From Bacteroidota bacterium (GTDB taxonomy: Bacteria; Bacteroidota; Bacteroidia; UKL13-3), in contig JAIYCU010000025.1 in the NCBI GenBank assembly GCA_027487835.1, positions 85,890-126,944 on the forward strand: a stretch of DNA of 41,055 bases. Reading direction: 5' to 3'. A program made the position numbers and the translations under genes. Positions 40,519-41,055 of the stretch are shown here, piece after piece (position 1 is the first letter of the stretch; the number at the start of each line of letters is the position of its first letter). The notes beneath the pieces are model-generated. The model made no database searches, was not told where the DNA came from, and saw only the letters and a program-made list of their open reading frames with translations.

Positions 40519-41055
40519 ATGAGAAAAATCGCTGTCATATTTCTTCTGTTTTTTTGGTTTGGTTTTGTACAAGATTTTAGTCCGCAATCCAAAGAAATAA
40601 CCCAAAAGTTTTTTCCAGAGTTGGAGATAGACATGCAAACGCCTGCCTTTAAAAAGAGCAAAGGTTTCACTAACTATGAAGAAATGTTGGCCTTTTTAAA
40701 TGCGCTTAAACAACAGCATCCTGATGTAATGGACATCAAGTTTATTGGTGAAAGTCAGAAAGGAAAGGCCATACCCATGGTTGTACTCAATAGTAATAGT
40801 AAGATTAAGAAGTTACGGGTTTGGTTTCAGGGTGGCTTGCATGGCGATGAAATGGCAAGTACAGAAGGGATGTTTTATCTTTTAGATAGGTTATTAAATG
40901 ATAGTACTTATCGTTACTTACTCAATAAATTAGAAATAGCCATTGTTCCCATGGCAAATATTGATGGCTATGAAAAAGAAGACAGGTATGCCGCCAATGG
41001 TTTGGATTTAAACAGAGATCAAACCAAGTTAATCATTAAGGAAAGTGTTTTTTTA
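40519..41055 (+). CDS. M14-family zinc carboxypeptidase, 3' end outside window
   Basis: The first 179 codons are present. A signal peptide (about 1-18) is followed by an M14 domain: KQQHPDVMDIKFIGESQKGK, WFQGGLHGDEMASTEGMFYL with zinc ligands His108 and Glu111, and ANIDGYEKEDRY then GLDLNRDQTK. These enzymes remove C-terminal residues from peptides. It begins 2 bp after the porin stop and is part of the same operon, making an extracytoplasmic peptide-trimming step likely. The active-site Glu and third zinc ligand would lie beyond the edge. Confidence 0.9.
   Translation, partial: MRKIAVIFLLFFWFGFVQDFSPQSKEITQKFFPELEIDMQTPAFKKSKGFTNYEEMLAFLNALKQQHPDVMDIKFIGESQKGKAIPMVVLNSNSKIKKLRVWFQGGLHGDEMASTEGMFYLLDRLLNDSTYRYLLNKLEIAIVPMANIDGYEKEDRYAANGLDLNRDQTKLIIKESVFL

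Overview
The window is chromosomal DNA from a member of the Bacteroidota. The evidence is family content (a type IX secretion C-terminal sorting domain, a TamL-like lipoprotein beside a TrmH methyltransferase, a CzcA permease fused to a TolC-like domain, GldL-like HWP membrane motifs), near absence of Shine-Dalgarno sequences, A+T-rich DNA, and several promoters that match the Bacteroidota form TTG-N19-TAnnTTTG exactly. I cannot name a genus. No phage, insertion sequence, plasmid or CRISPR genes were seen.

Layout. 1-6828: housekeeping genes (TamL-like lipoprotein cut by the window edge, TrmH/SpoU methyltransferase, Lon protease, RluA-type pseudouridine synthase, ABC-F ATPase). 6889-9435: DUF808 membrane protein, then a PadR regulator and a membrane protein it probably controls, preceded by two matching 21-bp palindromes. 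9472-12929: SelO, a lipoprotein, an initiator tRNA-Met with its own promoter and terminator, and Era. 12942-13451: the Era terminator, then a 44-bp tandem array whose units fold into hairpins and alternate as 88-bp dimers. 13438-19252: an unknown secreted protein, a DUF1801 protein, an ECF sigma/putative anti-sigma operon headed by an unusual secreted protein, a GAF histidine kinase and an ATE-like aminoacyl-transferase. 19390-25034: a persulfide/sulfite module (OprD-like porin, CstB-like persulfide dioxygenase-rhodanese, TauE/SafE exporter, Crp/Fnr regulator) with clear Crp/Fnr palindromes, followed by DUF805 and FGE-like genes. 25102-31089: a heavy-metal efflux operon. 31064-33676: an FAD oxidoreductase and a MocR-type regulator that lacks the usual PLP lysine. 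33781 to the right edge: a tightly packed operon of two LTD-domain surface proteins, DcuC, isoaspartyl dipeptidase IadA, an OprP-like porin and a cut-off M14 carboxypeptidase.

How the genes fit together. The sulfur module reads as oxidation of glutathione persulfide or related sulfane sulfur to sulfite, export of sulfite, and transcriptional control by a cysteine-containing Crp/Fnr protein. The right-hand operon reads as uptake and hydrolysis of aspartyl or isoaspartyl peptides, probably under control of the divergent MocR protein, which has ATACCA direct repeats at its own start. Scattered through the whole window, in coding and non-coding DNA, on both strands and in all reading frames, is a repeated short palindrome of the form GGTTCRAACC/GGTTYGAACC. 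It is the strongest sequence signal that the genes do not explain.
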